Assembly: GCF_036786105.1 (NCBI RefSeq)
Contig: NZ_DAIQRQ010000010.1
Location: 1-64,000 of the forward strand
Length of the DNA: 64,000 bases
DNA from: Ohtaekwangia sp036786105
Lineage (GTDB): Bacteria; Bacteroidota; Bacteroidia; Cytophagales; Cyclobacteriaceae
Direction: 5' to 3'
Shown: positions 33,384 through 43,084 of the stretch, one piece after another
How positions within the stretch are numbered: position 1 is the first letter of the stretch
Layout: each line of letters begins with the position of its first letter
The notes under the pieces: model-generated
Seen by the model: the letters and a program-made list of their open reading frames with translations, nothing else
Told to the model about the DNA's origin: nothing
Database searches by the model: none
Made by a program: the position numbers and the translations under genes

Positions 33384-35354
33384 ATGAGATTTTGCCTAAT
33401 CCTCCTGCTCTCTTTCCAATGTATTCTTGCTGCTGCCCAGGACCACGGATTTCCGTTTGGCCAAGTGACGTATCGGGAGCTCGACATTAAAACGTATGAA
33501 AAAGATACATCTGCTGCTGCCGTTATACTGGATGAATTTGGTGAAGCGTACATCGACAATGCAGGTAATCATGACCTCTTGTTTATATATCACACCAAGA
33601 TCAAAATACTAAAACAATCCGGTGTTGAGAAAGCTACATTTGAGATTCCACTTTTTAAGGGAACAAGCCAGGTAGAGCTCGTACGATCCGTTAAAGCCTC
33701 TAGCTTCAACTATGAAAATGGCACGATGAAGGAGACGAAACTCGACAGTAAGAATGTATTCAAAGAAAATTATAACAAGCACTGGGATGTCTCCAAGTTC
33801 GCTATACCGAATGTGCGGATAGGAAGTGTTATCGATGTGATGTACACCATTGAGTCACCTTTTTTCTTCAAGTTCCGTAACTGGGAGTTCCAGGATGATA
33901 TACCCAAAATAAAAAGTGAATACTGGGCTTCTATACCTGGTAATTTTATTTTCAATATTACACTGAAAGGCTATCTCAAACTTTCCAAAAACGAAAGCGA
34001 AGTGGTACGCGATTGCTTTTCTCCGGGAGGAGGTAACGTGGCAAGCTGTGCACGCTTCAAATGGGGCATGACGGATATTCCTGCTTTTAAAGAGGAAGAA
34101 TACATGACGGCCAAATCGAACCTGCTCTCGGAAATAAACTTCGAGTTGTCAGAAGTAAAATATTTTGATGGTCGCACAGATAAGATTACCAAAGAATGGA
34201 AGGATGTAGAAGATGAACTTCGTAAGGACGAAAAATTTGGCCTTCAGTTAAAGCGGGGAAAAGACATTGTCGATGAACACGTAGAGCTGCTAACGGCAGG
34301 AGAAAGCGATCCGGTAAATAAAGCGAAGAAGATATACGACTTTATTAAAAACTGGTATCGCTGGAATGATGCATATGGTATGACCAGCGAGTTCGGCATC
34401 AAGAAAGCCTTCGATAAACAATCCGGAAATGTAGCAGATATTAATCTCTCGCTGATCGCTGCATTGAAATATGCAGGACTCAATGCTGAGCCTCTGATTT
34501 TGTCTACGCGTGAGAATGGTTTTCCTACTGAAATCCACCCAGTACTCACTGACTTCAATTACGTTATAGCCAAGCTTAATATAAACGACAAGGTATACCT
34601 CCTGGATGCCACGGACGATTTTCTGCCGTTTGGTATGATCGCCAAAAAATGCCTGAACGGAAAAGGCCGTGTGCTGGGAGAGAAGGAATCGTCCTGGTAT
34701 GAGCTCAAGCCTGCAGAGAAGTCGAAGCAGATTATCATGGTTAACCTGAAACTGGATGATGCAGGTACGATTACAGGCACAGTACAGGCAACATTTACGG
34801 GTTACGAGGCGCTGGCTCAGCGCAAGGAGATAGCCAGTGCGGGCAGCGATAAAGAGTTTATGAAAGTGCTTGCCAAGAGAATGGTCGACCTCGAGATTAA
34901 AGATTTAAAAATTGAAAATATCGATGAGCTTGCCAAACCGTTGGTGATGAAGCTGGATATAGAAATGACAGGCTACGGCAACTTGAATGCTTCCAATATT
35001 TTGTTCAATCCATTTATAATAGGCAAGTGGAAACAGAACCCTTTCAAGTCGGCCGAGCGGTTATACCCGGTTGACTTCGGTGTGTCGATTGATGAATCGC
35101 TGATACTGAACCTTGAATACCCAACAACATTTGAAGTTGTTGATCTTCCCCAAAAAATAGGGTTGGCCTTACCAAACAGCGGAGGCCGTTATTTATATGA
35201 TGTGCAAAACATCGGCAACCGTCTTACATTGAACAGTTCGCTGCTTATCTCACGAACATTCTTTTCTTCCGAAGAGTATCACTACATCAAGGAGTTATTT
35301 AATCGCGTTGTCGCGGCCCATCAGACTGACCTGATGTTCAGAAAAAAATTGTAG
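33384..35354 (+). CDS. DUF3857/transglutaminase-like exported protein
   Basis: A 656-residue secreted protein with signal peptide (ends AAAQ, about 19). Residues 50-220 form the DUF3857 beta domain and 275-400 a transglutaminase-like core (KAKKIYDFIKNWYRW, then NVADINLSLIAALKYAGL, HPVLTDFNYV, LLDATDDFLPFG). The usual catalytic Cys before the helix is replaced (GNVADIN), so it is likely non-catalytic, as in many Bacteroidota homologues. Residues 430-656 are DUF3858-like. Role unknown. The start follows the gap by two bases and the frame reads straight in from it, so an upstream start cannot be excluded. Confidence 0.85.
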   Translation: MRFCLILLLSFQCILAAAQDHGFPFGQVTYRELDIKTYEKDTSAAAVILDEFGEAYIDNAGNHDLLFIYHTKIKILKQSGVEKATFEIPLFKGTSQVELVRSVKASSFNYENGTMKETKLDSKNVFKENYNKHWDVSKFAIPNVRIGSVIDVMYTIESPFFFKFRNWEFQDDIPKIKSEYWASIPGNFIFNITLKGYLKLSKNESEVVRDCFSPGGGNVASCARFKWGMTDIPAFKEEEYMTAKSNLLSEINFELSEVKYFDGRTDKITKEWKDVEDELRKDEKFGLQLKRGKDIVDEHVELLTAGESDPVNKAKKIYDFIKNWYRWNDAYGMTSEFGIKKAFDKQSGNVADINLSLIAALKYAGLNAEPLILSTRENGFPTEIHPVLTDFNYVIAKLNINDKVYLLDATDDFLPFGMIAKKCLNGKGRVLGEKESSWYELKPAEKSKQIIMVNLKLDDAGTITGTVQATFTGYEALAQRKEIASAGSDKEFMKVLAKRMVDLEIKDLKIENIDELAKPLVMKLDIEMTGYGNLNASNILFNPFIIGKWKQNPFKSAERLYPVDFGVSIDESLILNLEYPTTFEVVDLPQKIGLALPNSGGRYLYDVQNIGNRLTLNSSLLISRTFFSSEEYHYIKELFNRVVAAHQTDLMFRKKL

Positions 35355-35707
35355 TGCCTTAAGGTGAATTTAAGTTTTGATTATATAGCCTTCTCATATC
35401 CATTTTTTATAAGCGAAGAAAGGACTGTTTTTATATGGATTGATGAAGCAAAGGAGAGAGGTTGAACAGGTATATAGCACCTGCTTTTAAGAATGATTCT
35501 AAATTACATTTTATTATTCAAATTATATATCAACTTCGCATTCCGTTTATACCTTCGCGCGAAATGGATGAAATTCACATCAAAAAACCCCATTTGAGGT
35601 AATATTTTCACCATTATTTATTGCGCAACGAATCAAATAAATTTGAAAAAATGAGTTCCGATAGTAGATTTGTGCCGCTTGTTTTGAAAACGGACACTGA
35701 ACCTAAC
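35355..35707. other. Intergenic region and leader of the ACIII operon
   Basis: 353 AT-rich bases without a gene. The strong promoter at 35642-35672 lies near its end, leaving a leader of about 30 bases. No operator or riboswitch is recognised. Confidence 0.6.
35642..35672 (+). promoter_or_regulatory. Promoter of the alternative complex III operon
   Basis: TTTG at 35642-35645, then exactly 19 bases, then TAGATTTG at 35665-35672: a full match to the Bacteroidota consensus TTTG-N19-TAnnTTTG, and the best in the window. Transcription would start near 35679, so translation cannot begin upstream of it; this fixes the actA start at 35708. Confidence 0.82.
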
Positions 35708-36961
35708 ATGATAAAACATTTCACTTCTTCCGCTTGCAAGTTCCTCACTCTCGTTCTCGTTTTCGCATTAACCAGTTTTACATCTCACGCCCAGGAAATC
35801 TCTAAAGATGCTGCTGCTATTAGCGCAGGCCAGGCGTTGTTTAATGCGAACTGTAAGGCTTGCCACAGAGTACATCAAAAATTAGTTGGTCCAGCATTGG
35901 CCGGTGTTTATGATCGCACACCATCCATTGACTGGATCAAGTCTTTTGTAAAGAACTCATCAGCCGTTATTGCCAGCGGAGATGCGTATGCAGTAAAGCT
36001 GTATAACGACAACAACAAGACGCAAATGACTGCCTTCTCTTCTTTCAAAGATGAAGACATCATGAACATTCTGGCGTATGTAAAATCAGAGACAGACAAA
36101 GGTCCGGAGAAACAACCTGATGCAGGTGTACAACCAGCGGGAGGTGCGCAAGCCGCAGCAGGTGAAGGTGCTCCTTCAGCCTACCTCAATGTTATTCTGG
36201 TTGGTATGATCATCATCCTGATACTGCTGTTGGTAGTGCTTGGTTTCCTGGTGACAGCCCTCAAGCGTTTCCTCGATCAGAAAACTCTTTCCGAAGAAGA
36301 TAAAGATATAGTAGAGCCTGCTGTTACAACCGGTTCAATCTTCAGAAGCCGCGGTTTTGTATTCGTGGTGGTATTCATCACGGCAGCACTGGGCTTCAAA
36401 GCGGTAATCAATGGTCTTTATTCTGTAGGTGTGCAGCAAGGTTATGCTCCTAAGCAGCCAATAGCTTTCTCACACAAAATTCATGCGGGTCAATATGAAA
36501 TTGATTGTAAGTATTGCCACATCGGTGTAATGAAGAATAAGAGCGCGACCATTCCATCGGTTAATATCTGTATGAACTGCCACAACCAGATCAAATCCGG
36601 AACAATCACGGGCGAAGCAGAAATTGGCAAGATCGTGAAGGCTTACGAAACCAAGAAACCAATTGAGTGGGTACGTATCCACAACCTGCCTGATTTGGCA
36701 TACTTCAACCACGCACAACACGTGAATGTAGCAGGAGTAGAGTGTCAGACCTGTCACGGTCCAATAGAGACAATGGATGTAGTGCGTCAGCACTCATTGT
36801 TAACTATGGGTTGGTGTATCGACTGTCACCGCAAGACCGATGTTAATACCAAGGGCAATGCCTATTACGATAATCTCGTAGAGATTCACAACAAGACGAA
36901 GAAGACACCAATGAAAGTAGAAGACATTGGTGGCCTCGAGTGTTCGAAGTGTCACTACTAG
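35708..36961 (+). CDS. actA: Alternative complex III subunit ActA, multiheme cytochrome c
   Basis: About 417 residues. A signal peptide (ends SHAQ, about 29) precedes a monoheme cytochrome c domain with CKACH at 49-53. A membrane helix (about 160-185) and a second near 220 lead to a pentaheme domain with CKYCH, CMNCH, CQTCH, CIDCH and CSKCH, the last near the C terminus. The five-heme part is the usual ActA; the extra N-terminal heme domain is fused here. ActA carries electrons from the quinol site towards the oxidase. The frame opens at a TTG (35621) upstream of the promoter, so the ATG at 35708 is the start. Confidence 0.93.
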   Translation: MIKHFTSSACKFLTLVLVFALTSFTSHAQEISKDAAAISAGQALFNANCKACHRVHQKLVGPALAGVYDRTPSIDWIKSFVKNSSAVIASGDAYAVKLYNDNNKTQMTAFSSFKDEDIMNILAYVKSETDKGPEKQPDAGVQPAGGAQAAAGEGAPSAYLNVILVGMIIILILLLVVLGFLVTALKRFLDQKTLSEEDKDIVEPAVTTGSIFRSRGFVFVVVFITAALGFKAVINGLYSVGVQQGYAPKQPIAFSHKIHAGQYEIDCKYCHIGVMKNKSATIPSVNICMNCHNQIKSGTITGEAEIGKIVKAYETKKPIEWVRIHNLPDLAYFNHAQHVNVAGVECQTCHGPIETMDVVRQHSLLTMGWCIDCHRKTDVNTKGNAYYDNLVEIHNKTKKTPMKVEDIGGLECSKCHY

Positions 36962-36981
36962 GATTTTCTTGGATATATATA

Positions 36982-37017
36982 GAATAACGATTAACTGAAT
37001 AACGGATAACGATTCAC
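36982..37017. repeat. TAACGG-word direct repeats between actA and actB
   Basis: GAATAACGATTAACTGAATAACGG-like direct copies (three ATAACG words in 36 bases) fill the 62-base spacer. Unlike the convergent-end loci there is no strong inverted arm, so it is unlikely to stop transcription inside the operon. Confidence 0.65.
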
Positions 37018-37023
37018 TTTAAA

Positions 37024-40000
37024 ATGGAAGAATCTAAAAAGGTATACTGGAAAGGCATCGAGCAGCTGGCAAACAATCCAGAGTTTGTAAAGAATGCTCA
37101 TAGTGAATTTGCTCAGCCTGGTCCGGAAGAAGACCTGGGACATTCGCGCAGGGATTTTTTGAAGATGATGGGCTTTGGTATGTCTGCCGTTGCATTGGCT
37201 GCCTGCGAAGCGCCAATCCGCAAAGCTATCCCGTATGTTAACAAGCCGGTGGATATTGATCCAAGCTTGCCAAACTATTATGCCTCATCCTATATTAACG
37301 GAGGCGACTACGCCAGCATCGTGGTAAAAACACGTGAAGGCCGTCCTATCAAAATCGATGGAAATGCACTTTCATCTGTAACAAAAGGTGGAACCAGTGC
37401 GCAAGTTGAAGCTTCTGTTCTTTCATTATACGACAATGCCCGTCTGCGCGGCCCGAAAGCTGGCAAAGGCGAGAAAAAAGATAAGATAAGCTGGGAAGAT
37501 CTCGATAAGCAGGTAATCACAAAATTGAATGAGATCTCAGGTAAAGGTGGTCAGATTCGTATCGTTAGCAACACCATCCTGAGCCCCAGCACAAAAGCAG
37601 TAATCGAAAAATTCAAAGCAACATACCCTACTGCACAGCTTGTTCAATACGATCAGACTTCTGCATACGGTATTGTAAAAGCAAATGAAGAATCTTTCGG
37701 AGCGGCTGTTATTCCTTCTTATGATTTCAGCAAAGCAAAAGTTATTGTAAGCGTTGCCGCGGATTTCATCGGAAGCTGGATTTCTCCAATTGAATTCACG
37801 AAGCAATATGCACTTACCCGCGAAGTAACTGAAGAGAAACGTGAGATGTCACGTCACTATCAGTTTGAATCGATCCTTTCAATCACCGGTGCAAATGCTG
37901 ACTATAGATCACAAATCAAACCTTCTGAAGAAGGTGCTGTAGTAGTACAACTGTATAACCTGTTGGCAGGCAAAGCAGGCCGTCCTACTGTAAGCGGTGG
38001 TGTTGATAAACAATATCTCCAAAAAGCTGCCGACGAGCTGTGGGCAAACCGCGGTAACGCATTGGTAGTAGCAGGTTCTAACGACAAGTCAATCCAGGTG
38101 GTCGTTAACGCGATTAACGAAATACTCGGAAGCTACGGAACAACGATCGATTTAAGCTCACCGGTTCATTACCGCCAGGGCGATGATGTAGCCGCAGCTA
38201 ACTTTGTAAGTGAACTGGAAGGTGGCAAGATCAGTGCCGTGATCTTCTATAACAGCAACCCTGTATACGACTATCCTGCTGGCGACAAGATTGCTGCNNN
38301 NNNNNNNNNNNNNNNNNNNNNNNNNNNNNNNNNNNNNNNNNNNNNNNNNNNNNNNNNNNNNNNNNNNNNNNNNNNNNNNNNNNNNNNNNNNNNNNNNTCT
38401 TCTATAACAGCAACCCTGTATACGACTATCCTGCTGGCGACAAGATTGCTGCCGCATTGAAGAATGTAGAGCTTTCAGTTGCTACCAGCTATAAAGAGGA
38501 TGAAACCGGAACGCTGACACACTATCTTGCTCCGGACCATCACTTCCTCGAAGCATGGAATGATGCCGAGCCTAAGAAAAATTTCTTCAGCCTTGGTCAG
38601 CCTGCCATTACGCCGATTTTCAAATCACGTCAGGCACAGGAAAGCCTCCTGGTATGGGCGAATGAACCAAAAGCAGATTACTTTGAATTTGTAAAGAACA
38701 ACTGGAAGAACTGGTTCTATAAAGATCAGTCTGTAGACTTCCAGAGCTTCTGGGATAAGTGCCTGTACGATGGTGTGTATGAACAGCCTGCAACAGCCGC
38801 TGCCGCTGCAGCAACATTCGCGGGCAACGTAAGTGCCGCTGCGGATGCTATTGCAAGCAACTACAAAGCAGGTGCATGGGAACTGGTGATCTATGAAAGT
38901 GGTAACATCGGTAATGGCACACAGGCGAATAACCCGCTGCTGCAAGAGCTTCCGGATCCGATCACAAAAGCAACCTGGGATCACTATGTAACAGTAGCTC
39001 CGAAAGATGCTAAAGACATCGACTTCTCTGAAAGCGTTACAAAATATGCTACTATATCCATCGATGGTAAGAGTGTAAAACTTCCGATGCTGGTACAACC
39101 CGGCCAAACTCCGGGTACCATTGGTATACCAGTAGGATACGGTCGTACAAAAGCTGGAAAGGCTGCCGATGGTATAGGACAAAATATATATCCTTTTATA
39201 GGAATGGTGAATGGTTCACTGAGCTATTCAGCTACTGTGAAATTCGAGCCTACAAAAGAAACGTATCAGATCGCCCAGACACAGACCCACAATACGTACA
39301 TGGGCCGCGAAACAGTAGTGCAGGAAACATTACTGACTGAGTACAAAAACAAGAATTGGGATCGTGAGTTTCATCCAAAGGTTGCTACCTGGACCTCACC
39401 GGATCATAAAGTTGCTCCTGGTGAACTTTCATTGTGGAAGGGCCACGAGTATAATAATCACCACTGGGCAATGTCTATTGACCTGAACACTTGTACAGGT
39501 TGTGCGGCTTGCGTGGTGGCATGTAACGTAGAGAACAACGTAGCGTTGGTAGGTCGCGAAGAAGTGATCAACCGCAGGGAAATGCACTGGTTGCGTATCG
39601 ACCGCTACTATAGCAGCGATGCTCCGGCTGATGATTGGAGAGGTGTTGAAGTGGCTTCTGAAAACCCAGAGGTTGTATTCCAGCCGATGCTGTGCCAACA
39701 CTGTAACAACGCACCTTGCGAAACAGTATGTCCGGTAGCAGCAACGACACACAGCACAGAAGGTCTCAATCAAATGACTTATAACCGTTGTATCGGTACA
39801 CGTTACTGCGCAAACAACTGTCCTTATAAAGTAAGACGTTTCAACTGGTTTAAATACCACGACAACAGCAAGTTTGAGTCTGCGAACCCGGCCATGAACA
39901 CTGATCTTGGCAAGATGGTGCTCAACCCGGATGTAACCGTTCGCTCACGCGGTGTAATGGAAAAATGTTCATTCTGCGTGCAGCGTATCCAGGCTGGTAA

Positions 40001-40283
40001 ACTCAACGCGAAGAAGGAGAGAAGACCAGTGAAAGATGGAGAAGTAACAACAGCTTGTGCTGCTGCCTGCTCTACCGGTGCTATTGTGTTCGGTGATATT
40101 AACAATCCTGAGAGCAAGATTTCACAACTCCTCCGCATTAAGCCTCTCGATGAAACAAGACCTCATCGTATTGATAAGATTGCAGAGAACCCTCGCGCTT
40201 ATCAGGTGTTGGAAGAGATCGGCGTGAAACCTAACATCTGGTACCTCACGAAGGTTAGAAATAAAGATGCAGCAAAAGCGTAG
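37024..40283 (+). CDS. actB: Alternative complex III subunit ActB, iron-sulfur protein (split only by assembly)
   Basis: The sequence shows two open pieces, 37024-38297 and 38453-40283, around 100 N. The 55 bases before the gap (38243-38297) recur exactly after it (38398-38452). Removing the N and one copy joins the pieces in frame, giving 1034 residues, a normal ActB. Its start has a Tat-type motif SRRDFLK and a Cys (LAAC) resembling a lipobox. The first two thirds are a molybdopterin-oxidoreductase-like fold without a visible cofactor motif; the last third is a ferredoxin-like domain with clusters CTGCAACVVAC, CQHCNNAPCETVC, CIGTRYCANNC and CSFC...CAAAC for [Fe-S] clusters. It links the quinol sites of ActC/ActF to ActA. 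Confidence 0.93.
38298..38397. other. Scaffold gap (100 N) inside actB, artefactual
   Basis: Exactly 100 N flanked by the same 55 bases (38243-38297 and 38398-38452). Merging them restores the actB frame, so no sequence is missing. Confidence 0.95.
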
Positions 40284-40342
40284 GCCCGGTATAAGCGCTT
40301 CATTTAATTGAAGAATACTGAGCAAAGCCACACACTCACACA

Positions 40343-40371
40343 CGAATAACTTATAACGAATAACGGATAAC
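40343..40371. repeat. TAACGG-word direct repeats between actB and actC
   Basis: Three ATAACG/ATAAC words in 29 bases, in one orientation, 13 bases before the actC start. Similar short arrays lie in the actA-actB and actE-actF spacers. Confidence 0.6.
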
Positions 40372-40383
40372 TTTTTAAAATAA

Positions 40384-41790
40384 ATGCAAGTTACGTCATC
40401 AGTTCGCGATCCCCTGGTAACCGGAGGTAAAACGGTAAAAGATGTTTCGCACGATATCAGCCGGCACGTAGAGAACAAACCGCCAAGATCATGGTGGTTG
40501 GCACTGGCTGTTTCACTGGTACTCTTCGTCTACGGATTTTACTGTGTTTGTACTGTACTGTGGAACGGTATCGGAATGTGGGGACTCAATAAAACAGTAG
40601 GTTGGGCATGGGACATCACCAACTTTGTATGGTGGGTTGGTATCGGTCACGCGGGTACCTTGATCTCTGCGATCCTTCTGTTATTCCGCCAGAAATGGAG
40701 AATGTCTATTAACCGCGCAGCAGAAGCGATGACAATCTTCGCCGTTATTTGTGCCGCTACTTTCCCGTTGATCCACATGGGCCGTCTGTGGCTCGGGTTT
40801 TACTGGGCACTTCCGCTGCCTAACGCATTCGGATCACTTTGGGCAAACTTCAACTCACCTCTGTTGTGGGACGTGTTTGCGATCTCTACATACTTCACCG
40901 TATCATTAGTGTTCTGGTATATCGGTTTGATTCCTGATTTTGCTACCATCCGCGACCGCGCTGTAGTGCAGGGAAAAAACATCAGAGCACAAGTATATAA
41001 TGCATTGAGCTTCGGCTGGCAGGGTGGCGCCAAAACCTGGATGCGCTACGAAGCTGTGGCCTTGATCCTTGCAGGTCTTTCCACACCGCTTGTATTGTCC
41101 GTTCACACGATCGTATCCATGGACTTTGCTACATCGGTTATTCCTGGATGGCATACAACGATCTTCCCTCCATACTTCGTTGCCGGTGCGATTTTCTCTG
41201 GATTCGCCATGGTGTTGACGCTATTGCTGATCACTCGTAACGTATTTAAACTGGAAGATTATATCACAATTTACCACATCGAATTGATGAACATCATCAT
41301 CATCGTAACAGGTTCAATTGTTGGTATCGCGTATATCACCGAGTTGTTTATCTCCTGGTACTCAGGAGTAGAATACGAAGGATATGCTTTCTATAATCGC
41401 GTTCAAGGTCCGTATGCATGGTCTTACTGGTCCATGATGACTTGTAACGTGATCTCTCCTCAACTTTTCTGGATCAAGAAGATCAGAACCAGCATCGTGG
41501 CAACATTCGTACTTTCGATCGTTGTGAATATCGGTATGTGGTTCGAGCGCTTCGTGATCATCGTAACATCACTGCACCGTGATTACCTTCCGTCAAGCTG
41601 GACTATGTTCCACCCGACTATGTATGATATCGGAGAGTACATATTCACCTTCGGCCTGTTCTTCACGGCATTCCTTCTGTTTGCGAAGTTCTTCCCGGTA
41701 ATCAACATGGCAGAAGTGAAAAGCATTGTACGATCAGATTCTGAGAAAGTGTCGCACAGTACACATGTAAATGAAGAAGTTCACGCTTAA
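40384..41790 (+). CDS. actC: Alternative complex III subunit ActC, NrfD-like quinol subunit
   Basis: A 468-residue membrane protein with about ten helices, related to NrfD/PsrC. The GTLISAILLLFRQKWR, HMGRLWLGFYW and SVHTIVSMDFATSVIPGWH segments hold the residues proposed to bind menaquinol and carry protons. It receives electrons from the quinol and passes them to the clusters of ActB. A paralogous subunit, ActF, lies three genes downstream. Confidence 0.95.
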   Translation: MQVTSSVRDPLVTGGKTVKDVSHDISRHVENKPPRSWWLALAVSLVLFVYGFYCVCTVLWNGIGMWGLNKTVGWAWDITNFVWWVGIGHAGTLISAILLLFRQKWRMSINRAAEAMTIFAVICAATFPLIHMGRLWLGFYWALPLPNAFGSLWANFNSPLLWDVFAISTYFTVSLVFWYIGLIPDFATIRDRAVVQGKNIRAQVYNALSFGWQGGAKTWMRYEAVALILAGLSTPLVLSVHTIVSMDFATSVIPGWHTTIFPPYFVAGAIFSGFAMVLTLLLITRNVFKLEDYITIYHIELMNIIIIVTGSIVGIAYITELFISWYSGVEYEGYAFYNRVQGPYAWSYWSMMTCNVISPQLFWIKKIRTSIVATFVLSIVVNIGMWFERFVIIVTSLHRDYLPSSWTMFHPTMYDIGEYIFTFGLFFTAFLLFAKFFPVINMAEVKSIVRSDSEKVSHSTHVNEEVHA

Positions 41791-41807
41791 TTAAGACTTT
41801 TGAAGAA

Positions 41808-42338
41808 ATGGATGCAGATAAAAACTTTGTAGTAGGCGTATTTGATAACGAGGAGGTGCTGCTTGACGGCATCAGCCAGGTACGCTCAAATGGTCTTAAA
41901 ATTCATGATGTGTTTTCACCATTCCCGGTACACGGTATTGACGATGCCCTGGGATTGAAGAGATCACGTCTGCCAAGAGCGGCTTTCCTGTTCGGTCTCA
42001 CCGGTACAACGCTGGCACTTACCATGCAGATATGGATGCTTGGGTATGACTGGCCGATGATCATTGGTGGTAAGAACTTTGCATCTCTGCCGCCTTTCAT
42101 TCCGGTAACGTTCGAGCTAACCGTACTATTGTCGGCACTGGGTATGGTAGCAACCTTCATGATCGTGAGCGATCTGAAACCTTACAGATGGCCACGCCAA
42201 TTCGATGTGCGCAGTACAGACGATAAGCACGTAATGGCGATCGACCTGGCATTGAATGCAGGAAAAAGCAAAGAAGAGATCACCCGCATTCTGAAGAGTG
42301 CAGGAGCGTCTGAAGTAAACGAAAAGAATTTTGAATAA
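41808..42338 (+). CDS. actD: Alternative complex III subunit ActD (DUF3341)
   Basis: A 176-residue protein with a small N-terminal domain (AVGVFDNEEVLLDGI) and two membrane helices (about 60-78 and 97-120) before a cytoplasmic tail, the ActD/DUF3341 layout. It is a structural subunit without cofactors. It sits between actC and actE with short spacers. Confidence 0.93.
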   Translation: MDADKNFVVGVFDNEEVLLDGISQVRSNGLKIHDVFSPFPVHGIDDALGLKRSRLPRAAFLFGLTGTTLALTMQIWMLGYDWPMIIGGKNFASLPPFIPVTFELTVLLSALGMVATFMIVSDLKPYRWPRQFDVRSTDDKHVMAIDLALNAGKSKEEITRILKSAGASEVNEKNFE

Positions 42339-42354
42339 TCATAGAATATTGACC

Positions 42355-43008
42355 ATGCGTTTTGTAACAAGCTTGTTCGTGGGACTTTCGGCAGCAGCGC
42401 TGCTAACATCATGCGGTGCGGGTGGTGAAGATCAGGGTACTGAGTATGCACCGAATATGTATCACTCTGTAGCCTATGAACCCTATACTCAAATCGTGGA
42501 TGAAGATGCAGGACGTTGGGTAACTTCCATCGATTATCCGGACGGCCACGCAGAATATTTCAACTCCAACAAGTTCAATCCTAACCGGATGAACATGCGC
42601 GAACCGGCTCCCAACACAGTAAGCCGTAACAAGAACGGATGGCTTCCTTATCGCCTCGGTAAAGACAGCCTCGCGTATGCAGCCGCACATATGAAAAATC
42701 CGCTAGACTCTACCGCAGAGATCGTAGCAGCAGGTAAAGTGTTGTACGAAACATATTGCGATCATTGCCATGGTCCAAAAGGAGCCGGCGATGGTAAAGT
42801 AGCAGCTGGTGTAAAGATCGATGGTGTGCAGAAAGGAAACTATAATGGTGTTCCTGACTACAGATCAGATGCATTGAAGAACATCACAGAAGGACATATC
42901 TTCCACGTGATTACACATGGTAAAGGTTTGATGTGGGCACATGGTTCTCAGATCAGCCCTGAAGATCGCTGGAAAATAGCGAAGTACGTAAAGACACTAC
43001 AAAAATAG
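42355..43008 (+). CDS. actE: Alternative complex III subunit ActE, monoheme lipoprotein cytochrome c
   Basis: About 217 residues. The lipobox LLTSC places the lipid-bearing Cys near 19, so it is held on the outer face of the membrane. The one heme motif is CDHCHGP, with GLMWAHGSQI giving the axial methionine region. ActE is the second electron-transfer cytochrome of the complex and may hand on to the oxidase. The frame opens with TTG inside actD; the ATG at 42355 begins a proper lipoprotein signal. Confidence 0.93.
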   Translation: MRFVTSLFVGLSAAALLTSCGAGGEDQGTEYAPNMYHSVAYEPYTQIVDEDAGRWVTSIDYPDGHAEYFNSNKFNPNRMNMREPAPNTVSRNKNGWLPYRLGKDSLAYAAAHMKNPLDSTAEIVAAGKVLYETYCDHCHGPKGAGDGKVAAGVKIDGVQKGNYNGVPDYRSDALKNITEGHIFHVITHGKGLMWAHGSQISPEDRWKIAKYVKTLQK

Positions 43009-43046
43009 GTTAGTCTCTTGCTGAAGAGCAGGCGACAGAAGCTTAA

Positions 43047-43078
43047 ACGGATAACAAATAAGACAAACGAATAACGGA
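43047..43078. repeat. TAACGG-word repeats between actE and actF
   Basis: ACGGATAAC and ATAACGG words in 32 bases, seven bases before the actF start. One of three such remnants in act operon spacers. Confidence 0.6.
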
Positions 43079-43084
43079 ACGGAA

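Noticed and set aside
38298..38457. Frameshift or gene split in actB
   Set aside because: The apparent break is explained fully by the duplicated 55 bases and 100 N; the joined frame is open.
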